A DNA stretch of 64,000 bases, from contig NW_008710950.1 of NCBI RefSeq assembly GCF_000327385.1, positions 227,942 to 291,941 on the forward strand, in the 5' to 3' direction. The notes under the pieces are model-generated. The model saw nothing but the letters and a program-made list of their open reading frames with translations. It had not been told where the DNA came from and did not search any database. Both the position numbers and the translations under genes were made by a program. Origin of the DNA: Lottia gigantea. Its lineage: Eukaryota > Mollusca > Gastropoda > Lottiidae. Of this stretch, positions 12,402 to 24,100 are shown piece after piece. How positions within the stretch are numbered: position 1 is the stretch's first letter; each line of letters opens with the position of its first letter.

Positions 12402-14898
12402 ATGTGTTGGTTTAATTTGACCGTAAATATGAAAAAGTTTAGCTTCATAATACTTTCATCATTTGTGATGGCATTAACCTACTTAGTGTGGCCACACCTC
12501 CTATCACAACGGCCCCAAGTTCACAGGTAATGTAAACAATTTTATCTTATTCCTGAAAACATTAAGCAGGATGTGCTCACTAGTAAGCTCGATGCCACTC
12601 GATGACACGCATAAATATCAGAATCAGATGTTCAATATACGTTTGAGATCCCTTACTCTTGCTATTTGGGTTATGCATTACTCTATTGTCTTACCCACGT
12701 TTGTTGAGGTAAGTTTATGTTTAATGTTTCTGCTGTTTCAGCCAACCTAAAAATTCAATTGTAATGGCGGGAACCACAGTTTCCAGATATGATGTTAAAG
12801 AACACATGGTGCTACAAGAAATATCAACTTCAAAGTTACCAGTCGTTAGGACTGCACCCGGTGTGGCCTTAACTACCAAAAGACCTACTATATACTTATC
12901 CTTGAAGCCGATGCGTTGTGTTGCACATGGGATGCGTCAACAATGTATAGGTCCAATGCATGAGAACCTTATAGGTGTTAACCAGTGCCAAACGCCACTG
13001 TGTGCATGTTTCCCGAAAGAAATTGTTCTTCTGCCATCTGGTGCCATAAACGACAAAACTTTTCTGCCTAAAAAGGAAATGTTGCCGATTGAAAAAGAAA
13101 CAATAAATGATGAAGAATTTGTAGATATACTGAATTCAGCCAGTGCCACAAAGTCCCAAGTCGTTTTGGAACAACCTTCGAAACTTTACAAAGTTGGTGA
13201 TGTAATTAGAGTTAAAATTCATCTAATTGATGGAATAGGTAGACGAAGATTAATTGGAGGTGACGATATTCGTGTTTGGATGAAATCAACAAATGGTAAC
13301 TATAAAGCCAGCGGTGATGTTATAGATTTAAAAAATGGGTCTTATATTGCTACATTTAAAGCTCTGTGGAACGGAGATTCCATTATACACACAGCTATAC
13401 CTTATACAAGGGAAGCAATCGCATCTATGTTGAAATGGCGACGCCAATATAAAACTCTATTCTATTATTATGGAATATTTTTAAAGGGAAAATTGCAGGA
13501 ATATGTGTTATGTTCTATGTATTCTACCATACCTGGCTATACATCCGTGTGTAATTTAACAGATGTCAATGATAATTATCCCTGGTTTTGTGGTCGACCA
13601 CTCAATCCTCTTCTCACCTGCGATGATTTTAAATTGGCAAATGACTTTGATTATACCCAGATACCAGTAACCACTGCAGAGTTCATCACATTTAATAGGT
13701 ATCTCATTTTTATTTTAACTTCGTCATTTAATATAATTAAGTGGACTGTGAACTTAATAAAATGCCTTAATTCTAATGCGAACGAGCAAAACAATTCCAT
13801 CAACCACAATCCCGACCAATGCATAACAAAATCGGGAGTAATAATTGGACAGTACTAGACTGGGTGGTTCATAATGTCTCTCTAATGCAAGATGGGGTAT
13901 TTGTTTTTCCTTTAACAAAGCAATGTATTCTCGCCCATTCGTTTTTCAGAAATAACACTAAAACAGTTCTTCAATCAGTAAAAGTCCATGTTGATAGCGG
14001 TAAGTTTTGTTGAATTTGTGCACTTTTGAACAGAACCATGTTTATACTCCCTCAAAAGTTGAAAAATTGTTTTGGATGTTCAAGCGACATACCAGAATAC
14101 TAATTTCTGTTTTCAGGATGGTTGGAAGAACCGCGAGTCAATTGTAGCAGCCTGCCAGTAAGAGATACCTGGAACACCAAAATGCCAACTGGATATTTTC
14201 AACATGATGAATGGAAACAACTAAAATGTAAAAACCATATAAAAAAGGATTCCATTTTGTCATGTATAGAAAATACAACGCTGATTATCTATGGCGACTC
14301 TACAACAAGACAGTGGTACAAAGCAATGCTAAATTTAACTAATTGTAATCAATCTACGGAAGAATGGACTAAACCTAAATGGTATGAGTATTCTGTCTGT
14401 AAATCTAAAAACATAAATTTTACTCTGATATGGGCTCCTCATGTATTTCCATTTCCCAACGGACACAAACAAGCTAATGGTAAGATGAGTCTGAAATCCG
14501 CAGTTACATCTCTCAATGAATTACCATCCACTGGAAAAGTGATTTTTGTTTTACATTATTTTTGTCATTTCGTCAGACAACATTACACACTATATATAAA
14601 CCATGTAAGGTCGTTAAAAACAGCAGTTAGAAACGCTTTAAAGAGAAACAAAGATATAAAAGTTGCTATTAAATCACCTCATGTGTTTTATCACACAATG
14701 TGTCCATCGTGTTTAAATGACTTTCAAGGAAAAATATTTATTGATGTGCTGCAGAGAGAGTTTGAAGAGTTTAAAGATTCAGTTATATTTTTGAATTTTT
14801 GGGACATGAATACTGCTATTGCAAATGGACCTATTCATCCTGTGTATAAGGTAGTGTGGGAAAATTTGAGATTACTGTTTGGTTATGTATGTAGGTGA
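12402..14898 (+). CDS. NXPE-family protein with PC-esterase domain, 4 exons
   Basis: Four exons join in frame: 12,402-12,526, 12,742-13,698, 13,950-13,999 and 14,117-14,898. This gives 1,914 nt, 637 aa plus stop, all with GT-AG introns. The product fits the neurexophilin and PC-esterase (NXPE) family, predicted secretory-pathway glycoproteins whose PC-esterase fold belongs to the SGNH/GDSL hydrolases; the substrate is not known here. Residues about 13-31 form a signal-anchor helix after a short Lys-containing start. The neurexophilin-like part spans about 180-370 (NNTKTV at the exon 3 start, many Cys). The esterase part has GDS at 437-439 (nucleophile candidate Ser439), then an Asp607 and a His618 (FWDMNT...IHP) that would complete a Ser-Asp-His triad. 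The C-terminus (LLFGYVCR) resembles the family's usual end, so the gene looks complete. ATG 12,402 was chosen; ATG 12,429 (MKKFSF) is an alternative. A candidate AATAAA lies at 15,205. Confidence 0.9.
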
Positions 14899-15204
14899 TA
14901 CAACATCTATACTTATGCTGCTTACAAAACCAGAAACACTCCTATTATACGTTTCGTATTTTGTATAAGAATAATTTTTTTTTTGTTCTTTCTAAAATTA
15001 TATACATGTATATACATTTTTTCTGTGTTTCTTTACGCCCATATGAAGTGTGACACAATATTGGAGAAGCTATAAAGGGATATAACAATAACGATCATGA
15101 ATCCCTTTTTGGCTTCTATTGATTTACCTATATATCTTGTCTTGTTTGGTTGTTAATCATTTTACTTGATAACGTTACCTGTGTGTGTTTCGAAACGTAC
15201 TATG

Positions 15205-15210
15205 TAATAA
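15205..15210 (+). terminator. Candidate poly(A) signal of the NXPE-family gene
   Basis: A perfect AATAAA lies about 307 bp after the NXPE stop codon on the same strand, implying a 3' UTR of about 330 nt. It is one hexamer in AT-rich DNA, so it is only a candidate. Confidence 0.35.
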
Positions 15211-15939
15211 AACTAGAAACAGTATATCCATATAACTTGTGTTCTTAATGTTTACCTTCCTGCTTCTATATGTCTTACAAAGACTAAAATAATAATCACT
15301 TAAAGAATATACCCTGAACGTGCTTGCATGTAAATAACCATCGATATTGCTTACGTTTTTACCACCCCTAATCTTGAACATTGAAATGAATGTCGAAGCG
15401 ATAAAATATGAATAATATTTACCTGGAACAAGTATATTTTTGATAAATCCTGACAGGACATCTTGAAAAAGTTTTTATATGTGTATGTAATGGCACGTCC
15501 ACTGCGTTCAATAATGAGTAACAGGCGGACCTTCGGTCCTTGTGTTGCGATCATTATTGAACTTATTGGACTGCTTTCGGCCATTACCATATACTTAGTT
15601 GGGTTGATTGAATATTGAGGAAGGGTGATTGAATTATTGAATTGTACCTGTATAAATCACAAGTAAAATGTCCATCGACGAAGGTTTTCATATATACTTT
15701 TATGTAGTTTGAACAGGATAAACTCATTCAATCGTTTTAAAAAACGAATCGATCTGATGTAGCCTGAGTTCAATATAATACTTCAATTGCTAAATTATAA
15801 TACAAGCAGGTATAACCAAAATTTAAAATGAATTGTACTAACATGCTGAGCATGTTGTTATTGTATCTTGGATGGTGATAATATAATTTCATAAAAGAAA
15901 AATGACATTTATAGCGAGCCATGAGTCTGAGTATACCTA
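15211..15939. other. Intergenic, convergent NXPE and K2P genes
   Basis: The 3' ends of the plus-strand NXPE gene and the minus-strand K2P gene face each other here. I see no further gene. Short open frames on the minus strand at 15,175-15,590 lack any recognisable domain. Confidence 0.5.
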
Positions 15940-17163
15940 TCATTTGTCTATTGCAATCGCTTTACCTCGTTCAATTCGTCTCCCCCTCAATTTTTCCTTA
16001 ATTTTTTCCCTTTGGATTTTCGCTTTTTGAATTTGCTTTGTTAGAACATCAATTGCAACATTAATGCACATTGATATTAACGAAAGTCCAAAGAATATGT
16101 ATATTGAGTAAAGAACGAAATAATCTCTATTTGTAGAAACAAGATCACCGAATCCAATTGTACTTATAGATATAAATATATAATATGCTGCTTCAAGATA
16201 GGTCCAGTTCTCAAGATGCGAATACATCACTGCGCCAAGAAATATATACGCTAATGAAACCAACAATGCCCAGAAAAGATTCAGATTAAATTCCGTGTCT
16301 AATTCAAAACCGAAATATACTTTTACTCCAGGTCTGACTTCGGTGCCATTCGGGACGTCTTTAAATTCCGTTCCTCCACTGTCTACCACCTTGTTACATC
16401 TTCCACAAGTCTTTCTGAAAATCTTACAGCCCAATGCGAACATAAATTTAATCCACCATGTGAACTTTTTCCCAAGTTTAGCTAAGATAACCAATGCAAG
16501 TGGTATCCCAATCAAGGCATAGACAATTGTTACAGATCTACCAAGTGATGTAACAGGAACGATGCATCCATAACCTAAAATGATTTAATTTTCCATTTTT
16601 ACGTAAGTTCCATAAGTACTGGCAAACACTATTCTCACAATTATTTAATAAATTATATCTGGTTGAAGAGATAAGGGAGCATAAAAATAATTTGAAATAC
16701 AATTGATCTTCTATAACATATTCATTTAAAAGGTTAACTTACCTATGGTAGTATATACTGTTAAACAGTAAAATACGGCAGACTGAAAATGCCATTGGAC
16801 ACCAGTTGATGAAGCAGTCATTCCATTTCTGTACGCATTTATAACGTTTGTTTCATAGTTTATGAGCAATTTATTTAGCTGATCTTCATTGTCAGTCGTA
16901 TTTTCTGAAAAGGTCATATTTTTTAAGACCATTATCAGTCCTTGTCTTTCAAACTTAATTTCGTTCTTCTGAACCTGTTCATTAGACGATTCAATAGCCA
17001 AGAAAATATAAGCCCCAATAACAGAATAAAGCGTCAATATAAACATTAATCCAACAACAGATTTTACAAGTCCATATATGAGCTTGAAAAAATTAAGAAT
17101 GGTTCCTAGGCCAGATCTCTGTGTTGAAATGTTGGTGATATCAGACTTAGTATTCGCTTCCAT
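15940..17163 (-). CDS. Two-pore-domain (K2P) potassium channel, paralogue A
   Basis: Two exons on the minus strand, 17,163-16,743 and 16,574-15,940, give 1,056 nt, 351 aa plus stop. K2P channels are dimeric plasma-membrane leak potassium channels. Four membrane segments and two pore loops are visible: M1 about 30-55, a first loop with NMT and NTT glycosylation sites, filter TTIGYG with GYG at 141-143, M2 about 152-174, M3 about 238-260, second filter STIGFGD with GFG at 281-283, M4 about 293-315, then a short basic tail. The intron splits the first Gly codon of GYG (phase 1), the conserved K2P intron position. It resembles invertebrate TWK/KCNK18-like members (SMCINVAI in M4). ATG 17,163 has an in-frame stop 4 codons upstream, but TTTTCAACATAACCAG just before it could be an acceptor for an upstream first exon, as in the neighbour gene. 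It is a tandem paralogue of the gene at 21,197-26,981. Confidence 0.93.
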
Positions 17164-18439
17164 CACTGGTTATGTTGAAAACAACAACCTTATCAAAAGT
17201 CCGGTATCAATGACATAATGATATCATCATTATGTTAAACTTACTCCTTAATCAATAAAACCTTAGTTTTCAATAACAATAGTTTATTTTCAATAACAAT
17301 AGTTTGTTTTCAATAACTGTAGTTTGTTTTCAATAGAGACAATAACTCAGAAAATGGCAGTGAAGCATATTTAATTTAATGAATGTAAGTAGTTATTAAC
17401 AAAACTGCTTCATTTATTATTTAAAAACCCATCATGTTATAATGATCAGCTTTTACAGATCCGTGCATGTTTTAGTTTGGATTTTAATTAACAGTGTTAT
17501 TGTCCTACAAAATTATTTTGTTTAAAGTGGAACTGTCCGAAATCATATGAAAACAAATTGGACAGGTATCAATTAAATACTTTCATAATAATTTCATATT
17601 ATGTCGTTGCAGCGGTACAACGTCGCATAACAGCCAACGACTTTTAATTGGGACCTGTTTCACTCTGTTCACATATAAATTAAATTAACTGAACTCTCAT
17701 TTTTGCATAAGACCTCGTGATTGACTTGTGTAATTTAAGTGATTGGCCTAATTGTTAGAATACGAATATTTCATATTCCAGTTACAAAATATAGTGTACT
17801 TATTTTTAAGTCCTCAAAAACAGAACTTCGACGGCAGAAGCTTATACTACACAGATATAGTTCACTTGAACGAATCAGTCTTTTATGGTCAACAATTAAT
17901 ATGTCAAATCATAACTGATATAGCAATTGAATAATAATAAAGGTTCTCGCATCTTATCTTCTTGAGTATATGTGTACATCAATTCGATGACGACAGACAT
18001 TAATAGCTTGAACATATTTAATGTGAAATACTGAAATTAATTCCCTTGATGTTGTGTTCATGCATTTATAGTAATCTAAATAGTAGTTTATGTCATAGTT
18101 TACTTCCAGCGGGATGTTATGAAGTCTGGTTGGAGCAATATAATACTCTAGTTGATTGATTTGATTCTGATTAATGTTAAGGGATTCGACAAAAGTTACC
18201 TAACCCTTGGATATTATGCTTATCGAAGAAACTTACAGCTTCTGCTTACACTACATGATTGTACTCTGGTTGTCTGACGTCTGTGGTTTATGTTCCTTTC
18301 AAAAGGATGACGTTACTGTTGAAGGGTGTAATTAAACTGGTTTAAATTGTAATTAGTTGTTTTCAGTTCACAGTATTACACTAACAGTTACACTTCACTG
18401 CCTTTTCTACCTTTCTATATCTTTTCTGTTTCTGATCTT
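17164..18439. other. 5' flank of K2P paralogue A, no other gene seen
   Basis: It contains the four short direct repeats at 17,264-17,335. The rest is AT-rich without supported coding sequence. A distant first exon of paralogue A could lie here or farther upstream, but I found no frame with a matching donor. Confidence 0.45.
17264..17335. repeat. Four ~22-bp direct repeats upstream of K2P paralogue A
   Basis: TTTTCAATAACAATAGTTTG-type units recur four times, the last two diverged (AATAACTG, AATAGAGA). They sit about 100-170 bp upstream of the likely start codon of the minus-strand channel gene, so they overlap its presumed promoter or 5' UTR. No known factor site was recognised. Confidence 0.75.
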
Positions 18440-18454
18440 TCCCCTGTCAGTGAT

Positions 18455-18692
18455 GCAGGTAAGAGGGGCTGACATGGAAAAAGCGTCTAGTCGTTCGGAT
18501 GGGACAATAAACCGAGGCCTCGTGTGCTACAGGCTGTGCACGTTAAAGATCCCTCGACAGTTGGAAATCGAAAAAGAGCAGGCTAATGCCGCTGTCCTGG
18601 CAAAATTTTCCTCATGGCATGTCGTTGCCCGTCTTCATTAGCCCACAAGGTGCAGAAGAGTAGGACGTAAAACTCCATTCATTTCATTTCAT
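18455..18692 (+). mobile_element. SINE (central and 3' part)
   Basis: It contains the block GCGTCTAGTCGTTCGGATGG, then GACAATAAACCGAGGCC, the GTGCACGTTAAAGATCCC segment, and the 3' end TTCATTAGCCCACAAGGTGC with a CATTTCATTTC tail. The first blocks recur at 59,161-59,205 downstream of a tRNA-like head, and the 3' end recurs at 729-790. The conserved middle resembles the shared central domains of metazoan SINEs; which named domain it is cannot be settled here. Confidence 0.8.
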
Positions 18693-18699
18693 TTTTTTT

Positions 18700-19937
18700 T
18701 GTTTCTGATCTTTGTTCATCTTGGTGTCTACATTTGTTCATCTGAGCTGTAATGACCCCCTGAGTTGTATTTTTATTATGTTTTTGTGGTCATTCTGTCT
18801 TTATATATGTAGGATAGCTTGTTCTATCAATCAGTATTGTCGTTTCTGTAATTTGGTGTAATTGAAGTTTCTTCTATTAGGTTTATAGCTTTCTTTAGTG
18901 TTTGTATACACTTTTCCAGTATGTACCTTGGATTTGGAACTTAAGATAACTTTCAGTATAGATTCCCTTTATATAACCCTTGGTGGTAAGGTGCTATACC
19001 TTAACTTTTTAACGTTTAAATCCCTTTAGGGTTTTTTGTTGATTATTAAATCTATTAATTCGAACCTTTGGTGTGATGATTTAACCCCCACCCCCCTCTC
19101 GACAACATTACTATCGAACTCACAGTGTAACTTAATATCAAGACAATGTAAGTAATTTATAGCCTATGTATGGATCTGATCATACACATTGCTGTAATCT
19201 TGCGGACATACGAACGGTCTTCGTCTGCGTTTTTTGTTGTCGACTAGAGTCATGTCAAGAGTTTCACCGACGTTTCACACGAAAAGACAAAAATCTCAAG
19301 TCGGTCGTTTTCCATCATGTCGAAAATCACGTGCGGAACATACAATTGAAAGGAAATGATTCTGATTAAACGATGACGTCATGAAAACTATCGGAGACAA
19401 TAATTATTATCAAACGAACGAGATAATCGTGTCGTGAAAGCACGGGCACACGCGAGATTTTACTCAAGATTCGAGTCGGCGTCAAAAATCGCAAAGACCG
19501 TCCGTCCGTGCGCACGTACCTTTAGTAAGAAAATAGTCTCAATTAGCCCTGTTTCATTTCATTAACAATACATGTACTAATCTCTTTGCATCGAAAGTTT
19601 AATCATTCAGCGAATCAGTAATGCTGATGTTGTAATGTTTTCAGAATGTTGTCTACGTGTAATTGTTATATATGGGCAATGGTAAATATCATCATACATT
19701 GGATTCTACTGTATTAATATGTCAAATAACGACACAAATAAATAGATAGAATTAGACAATTCCGTGTAAATTTTTATTATGGTTTGTTTTTATCCAATCT
19801 TGATTTATAATACATTTATATTTTTGATATCTGTTCTCATATACATGGTAAGTAATGAAACTATGAGATGTAAATAAAATGGTATAGAAGATAACCTACT
19901 ATTTCATTATTTCATGTAAATAGCAAGTCATCTCATT
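18700..19937. other. No gene seen (18.7-19.94 kb)
   Basis: AT-rich intergenic sequence with no domain-bearing frame. The 67-codon frame at 19,166-19,369 has no recognisable domain and no splice context. Confidence 0.45.
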
Positions 19938-19939
19938 TA

Positions 19940-20141
19940 AAGGGGAAGTATATCCCAGTATCAAAATAATTAGTTCGAAACATTTGTCTTTATTCCAGTC
20001 TGTGATAGCTATTTTGAAAGTTATCTATACCAGCCGATAACTTTCAAAATAGCTATCACAGACTAGAATAGAGGCAGATGTTTCGGTCCACAAAACAAAG
20101 TTATTAGATTATTTTTCCTTTTGTTTCGTTTATTTCCCCTA
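19940..20141. repeat. Fold-back (palindromic) element, ~200 bp
   Basis: The core arms 19,992-20,025 and 20,036-20,069 are 34-nt inverted repeats with a single mismatch and a 10-nt loop. Pairing continues with mismatches (GTTCGAAACAT left, ATGTTTCGGTC right) out to AGGGGAA and TTCCCCT ends near 19,941 and 20,140. This is the structure of a fold-back MITE. It encodes no protein. It lies about 1 kb downstream of K2P paralogue B. Confidence 0.85.
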
Positions 20142-21196
20142 AAAGTTTAATATTTCATGAACTTCCTTTGATTGTAACTTTAAGTACATCGCTGCATACT
20201 CCCACACAAAAAGCACTCTGCAGAGTGATGTAGATAAATCATCAAAAAGTACTATCTTGAACTACGTCACTATGCAGCCGTATAAACGAACATGCTGTGT
20301 TTATGCACTGTAAAGCTCACTAAGTAAATTGATTAATAAAGAAATATATTCTGGTCACACTATTTAAACGTATCGTAAACATTATCTTTAATATGAACAA
20401 CCGTGCACAAACTATTTTTTTTGATAAAGATCATCTTGTCGCCACAAACATACAATAAAAGGCATTTTATAAAATTATAAAAAAAAAAAGTAATTACAAG
20501 TAAACCGTCGCTTCTTTGAAACTGAAATCGATTTTATGGAAGGAAGCATAGAAACATAAAGAGAAGCTTTGGTGCATGAATAATAAAACATGCTTACAAA
20601 ACTACCATAGCAACAGAATGACTATTCATGGGCGATATCACTGTGATAAAACTGATGTAGCATAACCTTATATTATAGAATATTTCAATAATATCCTTAA
20701 GAAATATTAAAACAGAACTTAAAAAACATGTTAGAACTTTTCATATCTACACTTCGAGAAGAGTTCGAAACGATTGTTCAAAAAAGTGTGCTTAGGGGCA
20801 TTAATGATGACAAGCAATAAACAATACAATATACTATTTTCACTGTTTATATAGTGCTCAATACATAAACTGTAGAGCGATAAAGAAAAATTAAAAACAG
20901 AACCTAAAAAAAACATGTTGTTGTTACTCGGAGTTTCACGTTATGTGATCTTCAGACAACTGACCTAATTTTCAGCCTGTGTCTTCACGGAAGTTAGACA
21001 AGTAGAAATTATTCTCAAGTGTCCACTTCCTTCGAGACGAGTTCGGAACGTTTGTTCAAAGAAGTGTGCTTGGAGGCATTAATGATGGCAAGCTTCTCAG
21101 TTAAACACAGGTTACATCATTACTAGATTAAATCATTTGAATGCTAAAACATCCATGTTAAAATGTAGCAATAAAAGTGGCACATATAATTGAACA
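20142..21196. other. 3' flank of K2P paralogue B
   Basis: No supported gene. It holds two diverged 65-bp direct repeats, at 20,752-20,818 and 21,030-21,096, described separately. Confidence 0.5.
20752..21096. repeat. Pair of 65-bp direct repeats, 278 bp apart
   Basis: 20,752-20,818 and 21,030-21,096 share about 85-90% identity over 65 bp, including AGTGTGCTT and GGCATTAATGATG. On the minus strand both stay open in one frame (LVIINAPKHT and LAIINASKHT), and the lower-divergence frame of the second copy ends in a stop. They lie 100-450 bp beyond the stop codon of the channel gene on the same strand. They could be 3' UTR duplications or an unused terminal exon. Confidence 0.65.
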
Positions 21197-24100
21197 TTAG
21201 ATAGAATTCCTTCCATGGCGATGTCGACCATGAACGTGACCATTTTTAAAATTTACTTTGAAAATATTATGATTATGTTTCTTTTGATGACCATTTTCCC
21301 CGGAATGATGATGAACATTATGATCACGATCGGGGCTATGATCATGATGATGGTGATTGTTCATCTTAATGCTCATTTCGTGCATCTTTCCTTTGGCAAG
21401 TGAAAATGTTTTATTAGTCCTTTCCATAGCCATCTCCGTAGCACGTCCAATGTTCACCTTTGCTTTGTCAATTTGTTGTGTAAAGTAAACTATAGCCACG
21501 TTAATACACATTGATACTAGAGAGAGTCCTATAAACACATACACTGATGATAAAAGGAAAAATTTGGGATGAGCAGGTATAATATCCCCGAAACCTATGG
21601 TACTAATAGAAATGAAAATAAAATACACCGCTTCGAAATACGTCCAAGCTTCCCATCTGGTGTATATAAAAGCTCCTAGAAACATATACACTATAACAAT
21701 GGTTAGTGCCAAATAGAAATTCACATTAAATTCCGTGTCCACTTCATATCCAAAATACATCTTTACACCAGGTCTTACTTCGGTTCCGTTAGCTACTTTT
21801 CCTATAGTAGCTTCCTCTAAATTGTAATCCTCAGTTTTACATCGTCTTACTTTCCTACAACATCTACTTTTACATATCTGACTTAGAAAGGCTAAAACAA
21901 ATTTAATTCCAAACGTGAATCGTTTACCCATATCAGCTAATGTTATTAACGCGAGTGGTATACCAATAAAGGCATATATTATTGTAACAATTTGTCCTAA
22001 GGTAGTTGAAGGATAGATGTGACCATATCCTGAAAAATAAAACTCATCATTACAAAATAATATTCTTTACATAAGTAAAAGTGATTATCATTTTGATTTG
22101 ACTAACGAATGTCAGATTTTGTCATGTTGAAAAAGTTTGCGAGTTGTTTTTATACATACATTCTTTTTTCAAGCACCAAGTTACATGAGAACTTTAAATT
22201 TGTGACAATATTTAATTTCATTCACTGGTTTAAAAAATTAATTTATCTATAAGTTAAGTAGGCTATTGAGGTATTATTTACATAGATGACGTTTATACCG
22301 CATGGTGTGTTACATGTCAGATTACCACAGTGGTGTAACATATATTCATACATAAAAAGATTCAACAGAGAATTTTTTTTTATATTTTAGACGTTCCTTC
22401 AGATATTCTATAAAATAATTAAAATTGGTTTGTTTCGATTTTTTATATGAATCCCTCACCTTGACCCTTATTTCATGGGTCTCGACAACGGAAATTTGGC
22501 GGATAAAAAATTGTGACATTTGGTAATACATTTGAAATCCACCATTTTCTTTTTATGTTAGAATAGATAATAAATTTGATATTGATTGAAACGATTGGAA
22601 AAAAGTAAACCAGTTCTGATTTCCTATCTGACTTGTACTCAACAAAATCAGTACTGATATGTCAGCTTGCCAGGCAACAAACGCCCATTGGCAACTGTCA
22701 GATATATACGGTTCTTTGTGACCATACAAAAGGACCAAAAACTACCTAGTTTGCGATATCAGCATCCAATCAACCAACTATACAAAAGTACTTAATGACA
22801 TTTCATTTAAAAAATCGATTGTCTATCATCAATCCGCATTTTATAATGAATACTAAGTTTTCTTCGAGATCTGACCAAAGCTGTTCGGATATGTTTTTAA
22901 ATCAAAAGTTCCAATTACTGCAGTCTTATAAACTACATTCATGTTCAAGGGTGGTGATGAAAAGATAATAAACCATACCTATTGTCGTATAAACAGTTCC
23001 ACAATAAAATAAAGCAGTATAAAAATCCCATTTTGGTTTAGTGACGGAAAGTGAAACACCAGTTTTATAAGCCGTGTAGACTTCCTCTTCATAATCTTTT
23101 AGTAAATTAAATAATTGATTTCTAAGCTCAGTCTCGTTAAGTACGGGTAAATTGGTAAAATTCACAAATTGTTCAATAATCTCTTTCCTTTCCTTTTTTA
23201 TAATCGCCTTTTGTTCAGTTTCATATGGAGCTTCAATGGCTCGAAATATAAAAGCACCAATTAGGGAATAGACAATTAATAAAAACAATAGTCCTATTAG
23301 AGAACGGATGTAGGAATACAAAACTTTTAGCACATGTTTAACTCTTGTCCAACACATATTCTTTTTCGGTAAAATTTTGTCCGGTTCCAGAATGCTGTTT
23401 TGGGATATTCCGCTGATCTGCATGGTGACAGAACCCTCTGTCATACTGTCGGCGAGGAGCTTTTCCCTCGTCGAGATATCTGAAATGAAAGAAATGTATA
23501 AGCTGAATTATGAGATAGTGGAATTCAATAATGAAGATTACATTTCTGATACCAAATGGCACGTATCCATGGAGATGAAAATCACAGAAATCAAATATAT
23601 TTAAACAAATTTTATTACATTTACGACAAACGATAATGTTTGAAATGAAAGGGCCTGTATTCACTAGTGAAAAAATCTATTTAAAAGCTTCAGATGTTAT
23701 TGCTTTTTAAAAATTAATGTGTAAATGTCATTTGTTTATATTTTAAGGTAAGATTTTTCAATCCCACAGAGCTCCACTTTCATCTATTCATATAATACAA
23801 ATGTCTACTTCAGCATCTTTGAATATTATTAAAGTCATCATGACAAAGTCTTCTGAGACATCTACCAACAATTATAATATAATATAGTGGTTCACAAAGA
23901 TATTCTCTACTCTGTGTGGTCATTGTTCAATTAGCAAGCACAGACGAATGCTTAAAACTTGAGCTACGAGGGTTGGCTGAAACCTTTTAAACCCTAAGTC
24001 GGATACCTCAATCGTATTTTTCGCCAACAAATAAAATCATTCAATGAATCATAGACATAATCTTGTGAACCTACCAATTGAAATCATCAAAAATGGACAA

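Noticed and set aside
17163-17260. Upstream first exon for K2P A with donor GGAGTAAGT near 17,247
   Set aside because: The implied intron would be only about 80 bp and the exon frame contains stops. It could be 5' UTR at most.
21215-21403. 62-codon plus-strand frame rich in Met and Ile
   Set aside because: It is the antisense shadow of the His-rich tail of K2P paralogue B.
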